DNA from: Heloderma charlesbogerti
Taxonomy: Eukaryota; Chordata; Lepidosauria; Squamata; Helodermatidae
NCBI GenBank assembly: GCA_026122225.1
Contig: JANEZZ010000978.1
Span: 434,001 to 498,000, forward strand
DNA length: 64,000 bases
Direction of reading: 5' to 3'
In this document: piece after piece, positions 1-11,157 of the stretch
Position numbering within the stretch: position 1 is the first letter of the stretch
How the letters are laid out: every line of letters begins with the position of its first letter
Translations under genes and position numbers: made by a program
Notes under the pieces: generated by a model
What the model was told of the DNA's origin: nothing
Databases searched by the model: none
The model's input: only the letters and a program-made list of their open reading frames with translations

Positions 1-215
1 ATGACCCCAACCAAACTTTATTTGGAATGAGCGGTATTTTTTTTTTTAAGCTAAGAAGAGAAAAAACAGGTGCACAAACACAGCGCAGCTGTCTTAAGAA
101 AGTCGTATTGGATATTTTCTGGCATCACCAACCTTATCATAACATTGACAACTTTACATGACTTGTAAGGAAAAGGGTCCCATGTGCTGTTCTACATGTG
201 CTGTTTTAGAATGAT

Positions 216-650
216 TTCATAGAATCACAGAATCATAGTAGCATTGGAAGGGGCCCACAAGGCCATTGAGTCCAACCCCCTGCTCAATGCAGGAATCCGA
301 GTCAGTGCATCCCTGACAGGTGGCTGTCCAGCCTCGCTTTGAATGCCTCCAGCATGGGAGAGCCCACCACCTCCCTAGGGAATGGGTTCCACTGTCGTAC
401 TGCTCTAACAGTCAGGAGGTTTTTCCAGATGTTCAGCCGGAATCTGGCTTCCTGCAACTTGAGCCCATTCTTCCGTGTCCTGCCCTCTGGGATGATCAAG
501 AAGGGATCCCGTCCTTCCTCTCTGGGACAACCTTCCAAGGACTTGAAGAGCGCTATCCTACCTCCCCTCAGTCTTCTCTTCTCAAGGCTGAACATGCTTA
601 GTTCTTTCAGTCTCTTCTCATAGGGCTTTGTTTCCAGTCCCCTGATCATC
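216..650 (-). mobile_element. CR1 LINE, 3'-end fragment
   Basis: Read on the minus strand this is the C-terminal tail of CR1 ORF2 followed by the short CR1 3' UTR. Translation gives the [17 protein letters not shown] and [19 protein letters not shown] stretches, which recur in the CR1 copies at 13.35, 48.0, 49.95 and 63.4 kb. The left edge carries the CR1 terminal repeat (ATAGAATCACAGAATCATAG, reverse complement of the ATTCTATG-type tail). It is 5' truncated, as most CR1 copies are, and has no coding potential of its own. Confidence 0.93.
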
Positions 651-710
651 TTCCTTCATCTTGGTAGTGCAGGGGGGAGCAACGCACGGTCCATGGGCCA
701 CATACATCAT

Positions 711-775
711 TTTGTGAACCGCCCAGAGAGCTTTGGCTATTGGGCAGTATAGAAATGAAATAAATAAATACATCC
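711..775 (+). mobile_element. L2-group LINE 3' tail
   Basis: A 65-bp remnant of the 3' end of the L2-group LINE that is complete at 3.3-7.07 kb: GTGAACCGCCCAGAGAGC, the hairpin loop and an AAATAAATAAATA tail. The loop reads TTTG instead of TTCG, so the tetraloop of the full-length copy is mutated here. Confidence 0.85.
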
Positions 776-1440
776 CCCTGGTCTTCTCCCCCCCCCCCCA
801 AATTCGGCAGTGCAGTGGTAGGACAGGAATTGCTGGTTTGCCACCAAAATCTGGTGGCAAACACAGTAGAGCTGTAGCAATGTCAAAATTAGCATGTTTT
901 CTAGCCAATTTCAACCTTTTAAAGGCTCTGTAGTGCTTTGCCCCATTTTTTTTAATGATGTTGCTGCTGCTGCTGTGCTGCCAAATTAATCAGTGGCAGT
1001 GGCAGGAGTGTGGCCTACAAGGGGGGTTTCTGGGGGCTAGAAATTGGCCCGCAGAGCACCTGAAGTTGCCCAGCCCTGTTGCAGAGAGTAGCAGTGGAGT
1101 CTGCAGGGAGTTTATTTGGCCAGGGAGGAGAAATAGGACTGCTTGATCAGAGTTTAGGTTCTAGAGGAACCTGTACTACTCACTTCACTTTTCACATTAT
1201 TATTAGCTACTTTTTACATCAGGTAATACAAGATAATACAAATTCTGCATGACTTGAATTTTGAACTGCACAAATGTAGGGTATACATTTTTTTTTAAAG
1301 CCCTAATCATATCAGAGAACAGGTCTACCATTCCTGGTAGATCTGCTTACCGAGCTGAAGCTAGGCCTGAGCACCAGGTCCTGGCCTCTGGGAAATGCAT
1401 CTACTCAGTCTACCCCTCTGTTGTTTTTCCATGTGTAGAG
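776..1440. other. Unassigned sequence
   Basis: Nothing recognisable. There is a C-run at about 789-798 and a short CTG-like tract near 960. Open frames here are short and resemble no family I know. Confidence 0.5.
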
Positions 1441-1651
1441 CAGGGGCACTTCCAGACAGAGGGCTCTTAGCGCTACCAATCAGGAGGTATTGTGCAGCTA
1501 TTCTATCTTTTCTTCCTTAATGGATTTTCTGCAGTGAGAAAATAGAAAAAGTGATGGGAAAACACTGAGGGTTTACAAGACATCATCTGTAAAATTCTAT
1601 GAATTAGGCAGGGTGACGGCATGATAAAAGCCTTATCTGGAAGCACCCCTG
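1441..1651 (+). mobile_element. MITE-like element, family B, copy 1
   Basis: A 211-bp element with inverted ends: CAGGGGCACTTCCAGAC at the left, and CAGGGGTGCTTCCAGATAAG at the right when reverse-complemented. Inside it shares the AGGAGGTATTGTGCAGCTATTCT block and the GATAAAAGC subterminal block with 32084-32308, and parts of 18207-18410 and 61095-61250. It has no coding capacity. CAGGGG ends suggest hAT, but the flanking 8-mers (GTGTAGAG, GTGTCTGG) match at only 5 of 8 positions, so the superfamily is open. Confidence 0.65.
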
Positions 1652-2519
1652 GTGTCTGGACAGCGTCTGTCCACCCACTGCTGAATCCCTCAATTATTTG
1701 CCTGGCTCCCTTCACACACGTCATGGCCTTTGGATGTGGTCAATGGAGCAGGGGAGCGGGGCAGCTCAGCTCGCAGTCTGTCCCTGGGCTCTGCTCTCCA
1801 GGCAGCACACAAGTGTTGCCTGCAGGTATCCTCACAAGGTTCTTTATTACTACAATATATGGGAGAACCCTAACTTCTGAGGAGCTGTATGGCCCACTAC
1901 CTCCGCGCCAACATGGCCAGCACTGAGAAAGAGAGAGAAAGAGAGAGAGAGAGGGAGGGAGGCCCCACCCAGATATCCAGGAGCAAAGAGAAATTAAAAC
2001 TTGCGCCCTCTCATAAAGTTATATGCATATGCCTATCACAACTACCACTTGATAAATTGCACTGCTGCTACAGTCAACTTCACAGCCCCCCAAACTGCAT
2101 TTCCTTAAAACAACCCAACACACCAGGAGACTGGATAACAACACTGCAGTCAACTTCAAGGTTAACACACACCACTCTAACTCTCCCCTCCCTCCAGCAA
2201 AATGGGCATAACAACACTGGATTATTTTGCAGGGCCAGCATAAGTCACAATCTCTCAGTCCCAGCCCACCTCCTGCAATATGGGAATAATAATAATAATA
2301 ATAATAATTTACATTATTATTACAATAATGATGGACTTTATCTGCATACATAGGCAGGGTGTTTTAAAAAAAATGTTTACAAGCCCAGACAATATTTTAA
2401 ATGAGACCTGAGTTAGAAAGATCATGAACTCTTGTCTTTGCTTCTACTTTTTGTTTCTGGGTAGACAATTTCTAAATGGTTTGTTATGGGGCATAACAAT
2501 CCCACCAGGGATGACCAAA
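1652..2519. repeat. Unassigned sequence with GA and TAA microsatellites
   Basis: Mostly unrecognised. It contains a purine microsatellite based on GA at about 1925-1962 and an (AAT)n run at about 2284-2308. No gene or transposon was recognised. Confidence 0.7.
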
Positions 2520-2521
2520 AA

Positions 2522-2522
<1 letters not shown>

Positions 2523-2567
<45 letters not shown>
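2523..2567. repeat. (CA)n microsatellite
   Basis: About 22 uninterrupted CA dinucleotides. It is likely polymorphic in length. Confidence 0.97.
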
Positions 2568-3094
2568 AGACCTAACAATGAACAAGGAAGTTTCTTCTCC
2601 AAACAGTGGCTGTGTCAGTCACGGCTATGACTTCATTCATTGGGAGAAATCACTGAAAGACAGAGCAAGCTCATTTCCTACCAAACAAATGGGCAATAGT
2701 GAGTTCACATTTTGCCTCATATCTCAGGTTGTACAAGGACTAGAGACTTGAGCTTTTTAAGAAGGAAAGCTGGGAATCTGAGGATAATGGCTCATCCAAA
2801 AGGGGGGCAACTGTCCCACTCGCCCACCCCCTCAGCAATCTCCTGTGGAAAGTGGGTAGGGAGCTCTGCTGTAGACTCCATCGGAGATCTTGGACAAGAC
2901 CCAAAGAGCAGGTATTGGACTGGAGTCTAAGGGTCTTGAACTGAGTGGGGCTCTGTAGCACTATCCCAGAGGGGGAAGGGCTGAGCACTTTCAAGAGCCT
3001 TACCTTTATTTTGAGATGACAATAGCAGCTCAGTAGACAAACAACACTTATACCTAATTATGCTAGATCAAATGAGAGTTTACGTAGAACAAGT
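2568..3094. other. Unassigned sequence
   Basis: No recognisable gene or repeat. It may include a diverged L2-group body feeding the tail that follows. Confidence 0.4.
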
Positions 3095-3255
3095 TATTGT
3101 CTGTTATTGTTGTTTTTTTAATGTATTTGTTTTATTGTTTTAAGCAAGTGTTTTATTTTATTTTTGTTTTTAAATTCCTACGATTGTAAAATGCCTTGAG
3201 TGCCTTTTTCTTGGTAGAAAGGAAGGGTACAGATCAAATCAAATCAAATCAAAAA
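3095..3255 (+). mobile_element. L2-like LINE 3' end with AAATC tail
   Basis: T-rich 3' UTR-like sequence followed by AAAATGCCTTGAGTGCC, TTGGTAGAAAGG and a (AAATC)n tail. The same block occurs in reverse complement at 56703-56775, so this is a repeat family end and not the 5' end of the neighbouring element. Subfamily is uncertain. Confidence 0.65.
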
Positions 3256-3345
3256 AGTAAGTTGCAGGTCCAAACAAATCAGAAACAAAGGTCTTGTTGT
3301 TGTAGGCTGGGTTACTAGGAAGAGGAGGAGATGAGGTTATCTTTT

Positions 3346-3571
3346 GCTGCTCAGGAAGGAGCCTGGGGAAGGAGGACCAGCCTGCAGCTGCACCAGGTGG
3401 ATCCTGAGCCTGAGCCTGCTTCTGCCCCCGCCCACAGGTACTTAAGGCGGGGCTGCCAGAGGCTGCTCGGGAAGGAGCCTGGGGAAGGAGGACCAGCCTG
3501 CAGCTGCACCAGGTGGATCCTGAGCCTGCTTCTGCCCCCGCCCACAGGTACTTAAGGCGGGGCTGCCAGAG
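3346..3571 (+). repeat. Two tandem 5' UTR monomers of the L2-group LINE
   Basis: Two direct repeats of 116 and 110 bp, starting at 3346 and 3462. Both run from GCTGCTC(A/G)GGAAGGAGCC through a shared AGGTACTTAAGGCGGGGCTG end. The second lacks one GAGCCT hexamer. They are GC-rich and sit directly upstream of the ORF, the position where tandem monomers act as internal promoters in some LINE-1 elements. A promoter role here is inference. Confidence 0.85.
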
Positions 3572-3829
3572 GCAGCGCCTCGGCGTCGCGCCAAGTGCGA
3601 CGCTAAGTGCGCACTTGGAGTCGCACTTGGAGTCGCAAGATCTACCCACCTGCCTCTCCAGAGACACCAGCAGCCACAACACCAGCAGCAAATAGCAGCA
3701 GCAGCAGAGGGCAGCAGCTTTAAAGACCAGGGGAAGGGGCAAACGTGGACTATCTGCTCCTTCTTAGCTGCTGTTCTCTTTTATCTCTTTTATATTCTTT
3801 TAAATTGTTGTATATTTTATATCTTAATA

Positions 3830-6800
3830 TTGGACAACTCAGGGGGTGGGGGAGGTGCCACCATAACTGTGGTCACGGGCAGGGGGAGGTATGGCGTTGG
3901 GGGATTAACAGGCCAGCTGAGGAGAAGAGGGGCTAGACACCTTATAGCTGTCCCCTCTTCTTGTTCTTCCCCCAACCTGATGGTTCCTGGCAGCCTTACC
4001 AGTCTGCCCTCAGGTCTGGTGGTGCTGCTGCTGAATGCCAGGTCGGCCCAAAATAAGACCTCCCTCATCCATGATTTGATTGTGGATGAGGGGGCTGACC
4101 TGGCATGTATTACTGAGACCTGGGTGGGGGAACTGGGAGGGGTCACTCTCTCCCAGCTGTGCCCTCCTGGGTACTCGGTGCAGCACCAACACCGACTTGA
4201 GGGTCGGGGAGGGGGGGTTGCCGTGGTCTATAGGAATTCAATCTCCAGGCTTCCTGCTCATTCGAGTGCAGATCTTGAGTGTCTGTACCTTGTGTTGGGT
4301 ACCCGGGACAGATTAGGGATTCTGTTGGTGTACCGCCCACCCCGCTGCCCATCGGACTCCCTGCCTGAGCTGACGGAGGTGGTCTCGGACTTGGTGTTGA
4401 GGACCCCCAGGATGATGGTCCTGGGGGATCTCAACTTCCATGCCGAGGCCGCTGTATCCGGGGCGGCTCAGGACTTCATGGCCGCCATGACAACCATGAG
4501 GCTGTCCCAACATGTCATCGGCCCAACGCATATAAAAGGACACACGCTTGATCTGGTTTTCTCGACTGGGCAGGAGGATGGTGATCTGAAAGTAGAGGAA
4601 TTAACATCTGTCCCTTTGTCATGGTCAGATCACTTCCTGCTGAGGTTTAGACTTCTGGCGGCCTTTCCCCTCTGCAAGGGTGGGGGACCTATTAAAATGG
4701 TCCGCCCCCGGAGATTAATGGATTCCGATGGATTCCAGAGGGCTCTGGGGGATTTTCCTGCTGGTATGGCTGGTGCTCCTGTCGAAGCCCAGGTCGCTCT
4801 GTTGAATGCAGAGATGACTCGGGCGTTGACACGATCGCGCCCAAGCGTCCTCTCCCTCTGAGCAGAGCCCGGCCAGCTCCTTGGTATACACCTGAGCTGA
4901 GGGCAATGAAGCAAGAGGGGAGATGGCTAGAACGCAGGTGGAGGAAAACTTGTGCTGAGTCTGACCGAACACAGGTAAGAGCCCACTATCGAGCCTACTC
5001 TGTGGCGGTGAGGGTGGCAAAGAGGCAGTTCTTTTCCACCAGCATTGCATCTTCTCAGTGTCGTCCGGCGGAGCTTTTCCGAGTGGTTCGCAGCCTGTTA
5101 CATTCTGGGCCAGGGAGAGAGACGGTGGAACCCTCGGTAGCACGCTGTGACGAGTTTGCGCGGCACTTTGAGGATAAAGTCGCTCAGATTCGTCATGAAT
5201 TGGACACCACCATTAATGCAGTTCCATTGGTAGAGGCGTTCAGAGCACCGTCTGGTCCAGTTTTATTGGATGAGTTTCAGTTACTGAGGCCTGAGGATGC
5301 GGACAAGGTGCTTGGCCAAGTCCGATTGACCGCTTGTGTGCTTGACCCTTGCCCTTCATGGCTTATTAAATCAAACAAGGAGGGGTTGTCCGGCTGGGTC
5401 CAGGAGGTTGTAAATTCCTCCTTGAGAGAGGGAGTGGTGCCTGCTGCTTTAAAAGAGGCAGTAATTAGACCACTCCTGAAAAAGCCTAACCTGGACCCAG
5501 AGGATGTTAACAATTATAGGCCAGTGGCCAACATCCCCTTCCTGGGCAAGGTGCTTGAGCGGGTGGTTGTAGGACAGCTCCAGGCACTCTTGAATGAAAC
5601 GGATTATCTAGATCCATTTCAATCGGGCTTCAGGCCTGGTTTTGGAACGGAAACTGCCTTGGTCGCCCTGTGGGATGACCTCTGCCGGGAGAGGGACAAG
5701 GGGAGTGCGACCCTGTTGATTCTCCTGGACCTCTCAGTGGCTTTCGATACCATCGACCATGGTATCCTTCTGGATAGGTTGTCTGGGTTGGGAGTTGGAG
5801 GCACTGCACTACAGTGGTTCCGCTCCTACTTGGATGGCCGATTCCAGAAGGTGGTGCTGGGGGATTATTGCTCTGTGCCATGGCAATTGTGCCATGGGGT
5901 TCCACAGGGCTCTATTCTATCCCCCATGCTGTTTAACATCTACATGAAACCGCTGGGGGAGGTTATCCGGAGGTGTGGGCTGAGGTGCCATCAATATGCG
6001 GATGACACGCAGCTCTACCTCTCTTTCTCATCAAACCCAGGTGAGGCAGTGGCTGTTCTGAACCAGTGCCTGGGCACGGTAATGGACTGGATGAGGGCTA
6101 ATAAACTGAAACTCAATCCAGACAAGATGGAGGTACTGTTAGTGGGTGGTTCATCTGCCCGGCTAGGTGATATTCAACCTGTTCTGGAGGGGGTTGCACT
6201 CCCCCTAAAGGATCAGGTTCGTAGTTTGGGGGTGCTCTTGGATCCAGAACTGTCACTTGAGGCACAGGTGAACTCAGTGGCACGGAGCACTTTTTATCAG
6301 CTTTGGCTGGTATACCAACTACACCCTTATCTGGACAGAGATAGCCTAGCTACAGTTATCCATGCTCTGATAACTTCTCGTCTGGATTACTGCAATGCGT
6401 TATACGTGGGGCTGCCTTTGAAAACGGTCCGGAAACTTCAGCTGGTCCAAAATACGGCAGCAAGATTGTTAACAGGGACTGGCCTGCGAGCTCATATTAC
6501 GCCAGTACTTTTCCAGCTGCGCTGGCTGCCAGTCCATTTCCGGGCCCGATTCAAAGTGCTGGTGTTAACATTCAAAGCCCTTAATGGCTTGGGGCCAGGT
6601 TACCTGAAGGATCGCCTCCTCCCATATGTGCCTGCCCGGACCTTAAGATCATCCTCAGCGGCCCTTCTCCGTGAGCCCCTGCCAAAGGAAGTGAGGCGGG
6701 TGGCTACTAGGAGGAGGGCTTTTTCTGTTGTGGCACCCCGGCTCTGGAATGAGCTCCCTAGTGAAGTTCGCCTGGCGCCTACATTGTACTCCTTTCGGCG

Positions 6801-6837
6801 CCAGGTGAAGACCTTTTTATTTTCCCAGGCATTTTAG
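3830..6837 (+). pseudogene. L2-group endonuclease-reverse transcriptase ORF, one frameshift
   Basis: The element's replication polyprotein: an N-terminal endonuclease that nicks the target and a reverse transcriptase for target-primed synthesis. The endonuclease part (ATG at 3830) shows NARSAQNKTSLIHDL, the catalytic CITETWVGE block, GDLNFHAE and SDHFLLRF. The frame stops at 4861. The conserved continuation APWYTPELRAMKQ lies in another frame from about 4852 and runs to the stop at 6837. The RT half shows NNYRPVANIPF, FQSGFRPGFGTETALVAL, LLDLSVAFDTIDHGIL, GVPQGSILSPMLFNIY and the catalytic QYADDTQLYL, then the LDYCNALYVGLP and LVQNTAARLL C-terminal blocks. One indel near 4840-4860 is the only break I see, so the insertion is young or the break may be a sequencing error. 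Confidence 0.88.
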
Positions 6838-6993
6838 CTTTCTAAATTTTTATCTTTGCTGTTTTAAATCTGTATTTTAAACTCCTGTACTGCTGCTAGG
6901 TTTTATTGTGGTTGTATTGTTATATTGTGGTTTTAATGTTCTATATATTTTAAACTGTTTTATTGTGTGTTGTTTGGTTTTAGTTTTTGTGAA

Positions 6994-7022
6994 CCGCCCA
7001 GAGAGCTTCGGCTATTGGGCGG
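6994..7022 (+). other. 3' terminal hairpin with UUCG tetraloop
   Basis: Outer arms CCGCCCA (6994-7000) and TGGGCGG (7016-7022) pair perfectly. Inside, AGC-TTCG-GCT forms a second stem closed by a canonical C(UUCG)G tetraloop. It lies just before the microsatellite tail, where 3' hairpins of related LINEs are bound by their own RT. That function is inferred. Confidence 0.8.
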
Positions 7023-7039
7023 TATAGAAATGAAATAAA

Positions 7040-7070
<31 letters not shown>

Positions 7071-7072
7071 TA

Positions 7073-8977
7073 ATTTTGGGCCCCATCTACACGAGCCTTT
7101 TACTTTGGGGTGGCTGCGAGTCAAGGTCCTTTGGGACAGATGATGTAGTCACCACTTCGCCGCCATCCGTGATTTTCTCCTGGAAAATATGGACTTCTGA
7201 GGAGGCGTTTTGCTGCAATGTTTTTTCTGAGGAGGCGTTTTGCTGCAAAGGTTTCTCTGCAGTTGGGACTTTGCATTTTGTGGTGGGCGTGTTGTAGACA
7301 TGCGTAGTGCTTGTGTCACTCTGTGATGCCCCTTTACTCCCCTGTCCCTTCGCAGCTGCGCAGTTACAGAGGCACAGAGAGGTGTTTTCATTTATTTAAT
7401 CACACTTTTGCACATTTTTGCAGCTTTGCATCTTCACAATGGTTGTCTGGGACTCAGTGCCCAATGGCCGGGGGGGTGGGTCTTGGGGGAGGACCACCTT
7501 TGCTCCAGCCACCATTTTGGAGTGACGGGTAGGCACATACCACTCACGCGAACCATCACAAGGGTCCCAGGCTGCAGAACTGACAGACAGATAGTGTGGA
7601 AATGAAGGATCACAGAACACCCACTTTTTATCTAACGAAGGACGGAAAGACACAACAGAACCCCTAAAATACAAAACAGCCACTGCAGTGTTGCACCCCC
7701 AGCTCATGGGGCTGCACAGCTGCACATTGAAGTATAATGGCCCCCCAAAAGGACATGGCGGAGTCTGTTAGGGAAGCGCGGAGGAGTGCAAGTAGGCAGG
7801 TCCCTGGCACAAAAGTCACCACAGCCCCAAATTCTCCAGGTTCTCTCTCTCGCACATGCTGTCTGCAAAACTGCACTCTGGGGACCATTTTGAGGCCTAA
7901 AAGGCAGATTATTGGAGGTTTCATTAAAATGAATGATAGTTGGGCCGATGGCTGCTCATGTGCTGGTTCTGCAATCCCATGTTGGCCACGGCTTGCCTGT
8001 GGATTGTGGATGGCTGTGGCTCCCCACAGCAACAGCGATGGCCTCAGCCATGGGCTGTGTCACACCTTTTCTTCAGGCACCTGCCTGGTGGAAGGCTAGG
8101 CTGAAGCCACCCCCTAGGCCCAGATTCCACCCTCCCTGCCTCCCTCCACTCCCCCTACCACAAGTGTGTGGGAGAAGTCACTGTGAGCTGGGACAGGCTG
8201 TTCTGCCGCAGGCAAAAGACTGAGAGATTGGCAGGAGTGCAAGGGCAGCCTTGGATGTGGCTGCCAGACACTCTGTCCGCCCCCCCCGCTCTCCCACCCC
8301 TCTCCCTCGCTCATCAAGCCAGTCTCCCGAACACTGTGCTGTTTCCTGAAGCGGCTGGATTGCAGCTGATTAAAACGATATGCGGAGACTGGAGTCAAAC
8401 AAATCTGTTCCTTAGGAAGAAAATCCCCACCCAGCCTGTTTTCAAGCCAGCACTTTTCACTCAGGTGCCCGGGGGAGTTTTAATTAAATGTCAAATATAA
8501 TTTGGGGCTGTGGAGGCTGATGCGCCCACGACTGGGGAGCTGGGCATCTTTCCCCAGCATGTGCCTAAGGCAGCAGAGTCCTGGGGGGCTGATTGACTTC
8601 TCTTCAATCGCAGGGCCAGGAGAACTGTTCACTCCATTGGACCTGCGCCTTAACTACAGCACAAAAGAAGAGAACACGCCGCTGGCTGCCAACAAGGCTT
8701 CTTCATCCAGGCCTCACAAACCGTGACCTGCTAGCAACATGACGTGATGAACCCAAGTGCTGAGCAAACCAGGGAGTTCTCTCTCCAAGGCATGGTTGGG
8801 GCCAGGTCCTGCCCTCCTCATGTGCTTCCAGATCTTCCAGTTAATGCACCCCCCCTGCTGGCCCCCTCAGCCACCAGGCCTAGGCTGGGGGGATTCACAC
8901 TAGGGCTGTGCACTGCTTTGGTCCAAAGCCTGAATAACAAGACAAAGCAGGCTAATTCAGAGGTGCCTCATCTTGCT
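7073..8977. other. Unassigned intergenic sequence
   Basis: No gene recognised. It opens with GGGCCCCATCTACACGAGCC, which resembles the end of a MITE, but no matching right end was found. A TAGGGCTGTGCA terminus-like string lies at about 8905, again without a confident partner. Confidence 0.4.
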
Positions 8978-9458
8978 TAGGGGTGGACGAAAGTCACTTA
9001 CCTTTTCTCGCAGCTTGTTCGCGGTGGGGGGGAGCGCTTCGCTGCTCCCCCCGCGAAGTTCAGGCTGGGGGGGGAGGCTTCCCGCCTCGCCCGGCCGAAA
9101 TTCAGGCCGGGGAGGAGGCTTCCCGCCTCGCCCGGCCGCGAACACGAAAGTAAAAAAAACAAAACAAAACACGCCCCCTGATAGGCTACGTGACGATTCA
9201 CATAGCCTATCACGGCTAGATCTGCAAAGTCAGAATCGAAAGACCGGCTGCCGCTCCTGCCCCGCTCGAACACCCGCCGAACCGCCAGCCGGACCCGCCG
9301 CCGGGAGGGACATTCAGGGAAGGTAAGTCCCATCCCGGGGGGGGCGGTGTGGGGTGCGGGGGGGTGCGGAGGATTTCTCCCCGAAACTTGTTCAGGGGGC
9401 CGAACACGTTGGTGCTCGGCCCTCCGAAGTTTCGGGGAGAAATTCTCTGCCATCCCTA
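8978..9458 (+). mobile_element. Fold-back hAT-like element, copy 1
   Basis: A 481-bp element flanked by a perfect 8-bp target duplication, ATCTTGCT, at 8970-8977 and 9459-9466. The left end reads TAGGGGTGGACGAAAGTCAC and the right end closes with TTCTCTGCCATCCCTA. These ends match copies 2 and 3. It carries GC-rich direct repeats at about 9020-9135 and one degenerate palindrome (TGATAGGCTACGTGA / TCACATAGCCTATCA, about 9178-9214). It has no ORF of transposase character, so it is non-autonomous. The 8-bp duplication places it with hAT-type transposition. Confidence 0.85.
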
Positions 9459-9466
9459 ATCTTGCT

Positions 9467-10874
9467 ACAAAGCAGATCAGAACAGCACCAAGGTGCCCTT
9501 GGTGGGTCACCTACAAGGCGCCTCGGTCCACCTCCTATATTCCGAGCTCTTCTGAGCAGCCCAGACAGGTTGTCTCCAAAATGTATCAACTTCTGAAAGA
9601 TGACACAGAGAGGGAGGAGGGGGAGGGGGAGGGGGAGGAGGCAGAGGCCTCAAATGTATCAGTTTGAGAGAGATCCAGCCACTGGGAGGGATGGGGGAAG
9701 CGGAGAGGAGACGGAGATGGTGGAGGAGGAGGAGAGAGCTTTGCTGTGAGTCAGCCTCCGTTTGCTCATTGTGAGAGAGGTGGTGTTACTGGAGAGGACT
9801 AGAAGCTAGAGCAGTGGTCTCCAAAGTGGGGTGCATGCACCTGGAGGGGCACAAGACAATCCATTGGGGTGCGTGAGCTGCCTGATAATTGAGCAGCCTC
9901 CTGCTGCCCTTATGAGGTGCCGCTGTGTGCAATGATGGTGGCGGTGGTGGCGGCAGGATGGGACGGGAGGTGAGAGGGAAGCTCCGTGGCATTTCTCTCT
10001 CCACTCCATCCTATCCTGCCTCTGCTGCGGCCACCGGCAGCTACGCCGGTCTCTGCCAGGCACGGCGGAGAAAGCCTCAACCCTTCCCGCTCTCCTCTGG
10101 CAGAACGAAGCTGAGAAGGAAGCGTGTGCTGCGACAGCTATGTCAGCGTCTCCCCGCCCCACCCTTCTGTAATAGGGTTACTGATCATTCTCATTGTTTG
10201 TTCATTTAGAAATCCAGAACATTTCACTGTAGTTGCTTATCTCCCCCCCCACACACACCTTTTCATTTCTCTCTCAACCATTAGTTTGCCCTTACTTTGA
10301 TTCTGTCTAGATTTTTATAAATATATACATAAATATAGTACTTTGTTCTTGGCTCCCCTCCATCTCCTATCCTCAGTTCCTGTATTCCTTCCCTTCCCAT
10401 TTTTTATCTCTTTTCCCTAAAAAAAATTAAAAATTAAACCCCCCTTTCTCTTTTGATTACAGTTAGCCTCCCCTCCACTTGTAGTTTAGTTTTTGCTTTT
10501 CTTTTGCTCATGTGTGTTTGTGTGTGCTTGTGCTGTGTGGACAAGCAAACAGTGTGTGTCAAAGGCGTACTGTCCACATTTCCAAAGACAGTGGGCAAAG
10601 CACTACACACATTAACAGCTATTATTTAAATAATATAATACTAGACTGTGTGTTGCAAAGGAAGCAAGCCCAATATGAGGCATCTTCAGGGTCTTGGCAG
10701 GGGCAGAGGTGGGCGAGGTGCTGCTGTGCCCGCCTGGCAGGGCTGCTGTCTTTGTTTGCTTCCTGCCTACCAGCCATTATTTTCCCAGGCAATTCAGCCA
10801 AAGAGACCCTGAGGTTATTGACTGTGAATAGGAAAGTAGTACTAGGGGAAAGGGGTTATTTGCACTTCAAGAAA
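9467..10874. other. Unassigned intergenic sequence
   Basis: No gene recognised. A purine-rich GGA tract lies at about 9611-9645. CAGTGGTCTCCAAAGTGGGG at 9812 looks like the left end of a hAT-type element related to 23996-24446, but no right end or target duplication was found. Confidence 0.45.
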
Positions 10875-11095
10875 CCTACAGCTAGGGATGTCAGAGAATT
10901 TCACCACGAATTTCACCAGCGCACTCGGCCCCCCGAAATCGGTGGCGAAACGGTCTGCCCCCCGCCCCCCCGGGACGGGATTTACCTTGGGTGAATCTCC
11001 CTGGTGGCGGTGGCTCCGGTGGTGGCTCCGGCGGCAGTGGCCGGTCTTCTGACTGGCTGCCGCCACCGTCATTTCCAAGTTAAAAAAAAACAAAA

Positions 11096-11133
11096 CGTGA
11101 TAGGCTACGTAAAGATTTACGTAGCCTATCACG
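11096..11133. repeat. 38-bp palindrome module
   Basis: Arms of 18 bp at 11096-11113 and 11116-11133 are perfect reverse complements around a 2-nt centre. The same module recurs within copy 2 at about 11155-11193 and 11464-11502, and in decayed form in copies 1 and 3. Confidence 0.92.
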
Positions 11134-11157
11134 GCTAGATTTTTAAAAAATACCGTC

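Larger units (their letters stand above)
3300..7072 (+). mobile_element. Full-length L2-group LINE
   Basis: A near-complete non-LTR retrotransposon of about 3.7 kb. In order it has a 5' region with two tandem monomers (3346-3571), a single endonuclease-reverse transcriptase ORF with one frameshift (3830-6837), a T-rich 3' UTR, a terminal hairpin (6994-7022) and an AAAT-type microsatellite tail (about 7036-7072). No separate ORF1 is visible between the monomers and the ORF. Truncated relatives lie at 711, 12437, 44055, 55072 and possibly 33900. L2-group assignment rests on the RT sequence style and the hairpin-plus-microsatellite 3' end; a related CR1/L2 clade is possible. No clear target-site duplication was identified. 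Confidence 0.85.

Noticed and set aside
2019..2351. 110-codon minus-strand open frame
   Set aside because: Its poly-Tyr run is the translated AAT microsatellite. No protein signature.
4906..6837. 643-codon open frame as a host gene
   Set aside because: It is the reverse transcriptase half of an L2-group LINE (YADD motif, LINE C-terminal blocks), continuous with the endonuclease frame upstream apart from one frameshift.
9812..10200. Second copy of the 23996-24446 hAT family
   Set aside because: Only the left end (CAGTGGTCTCCAAA) resembles it. No right terminus or duplication was found, so it is mentioned only inside the unassigned stretch.
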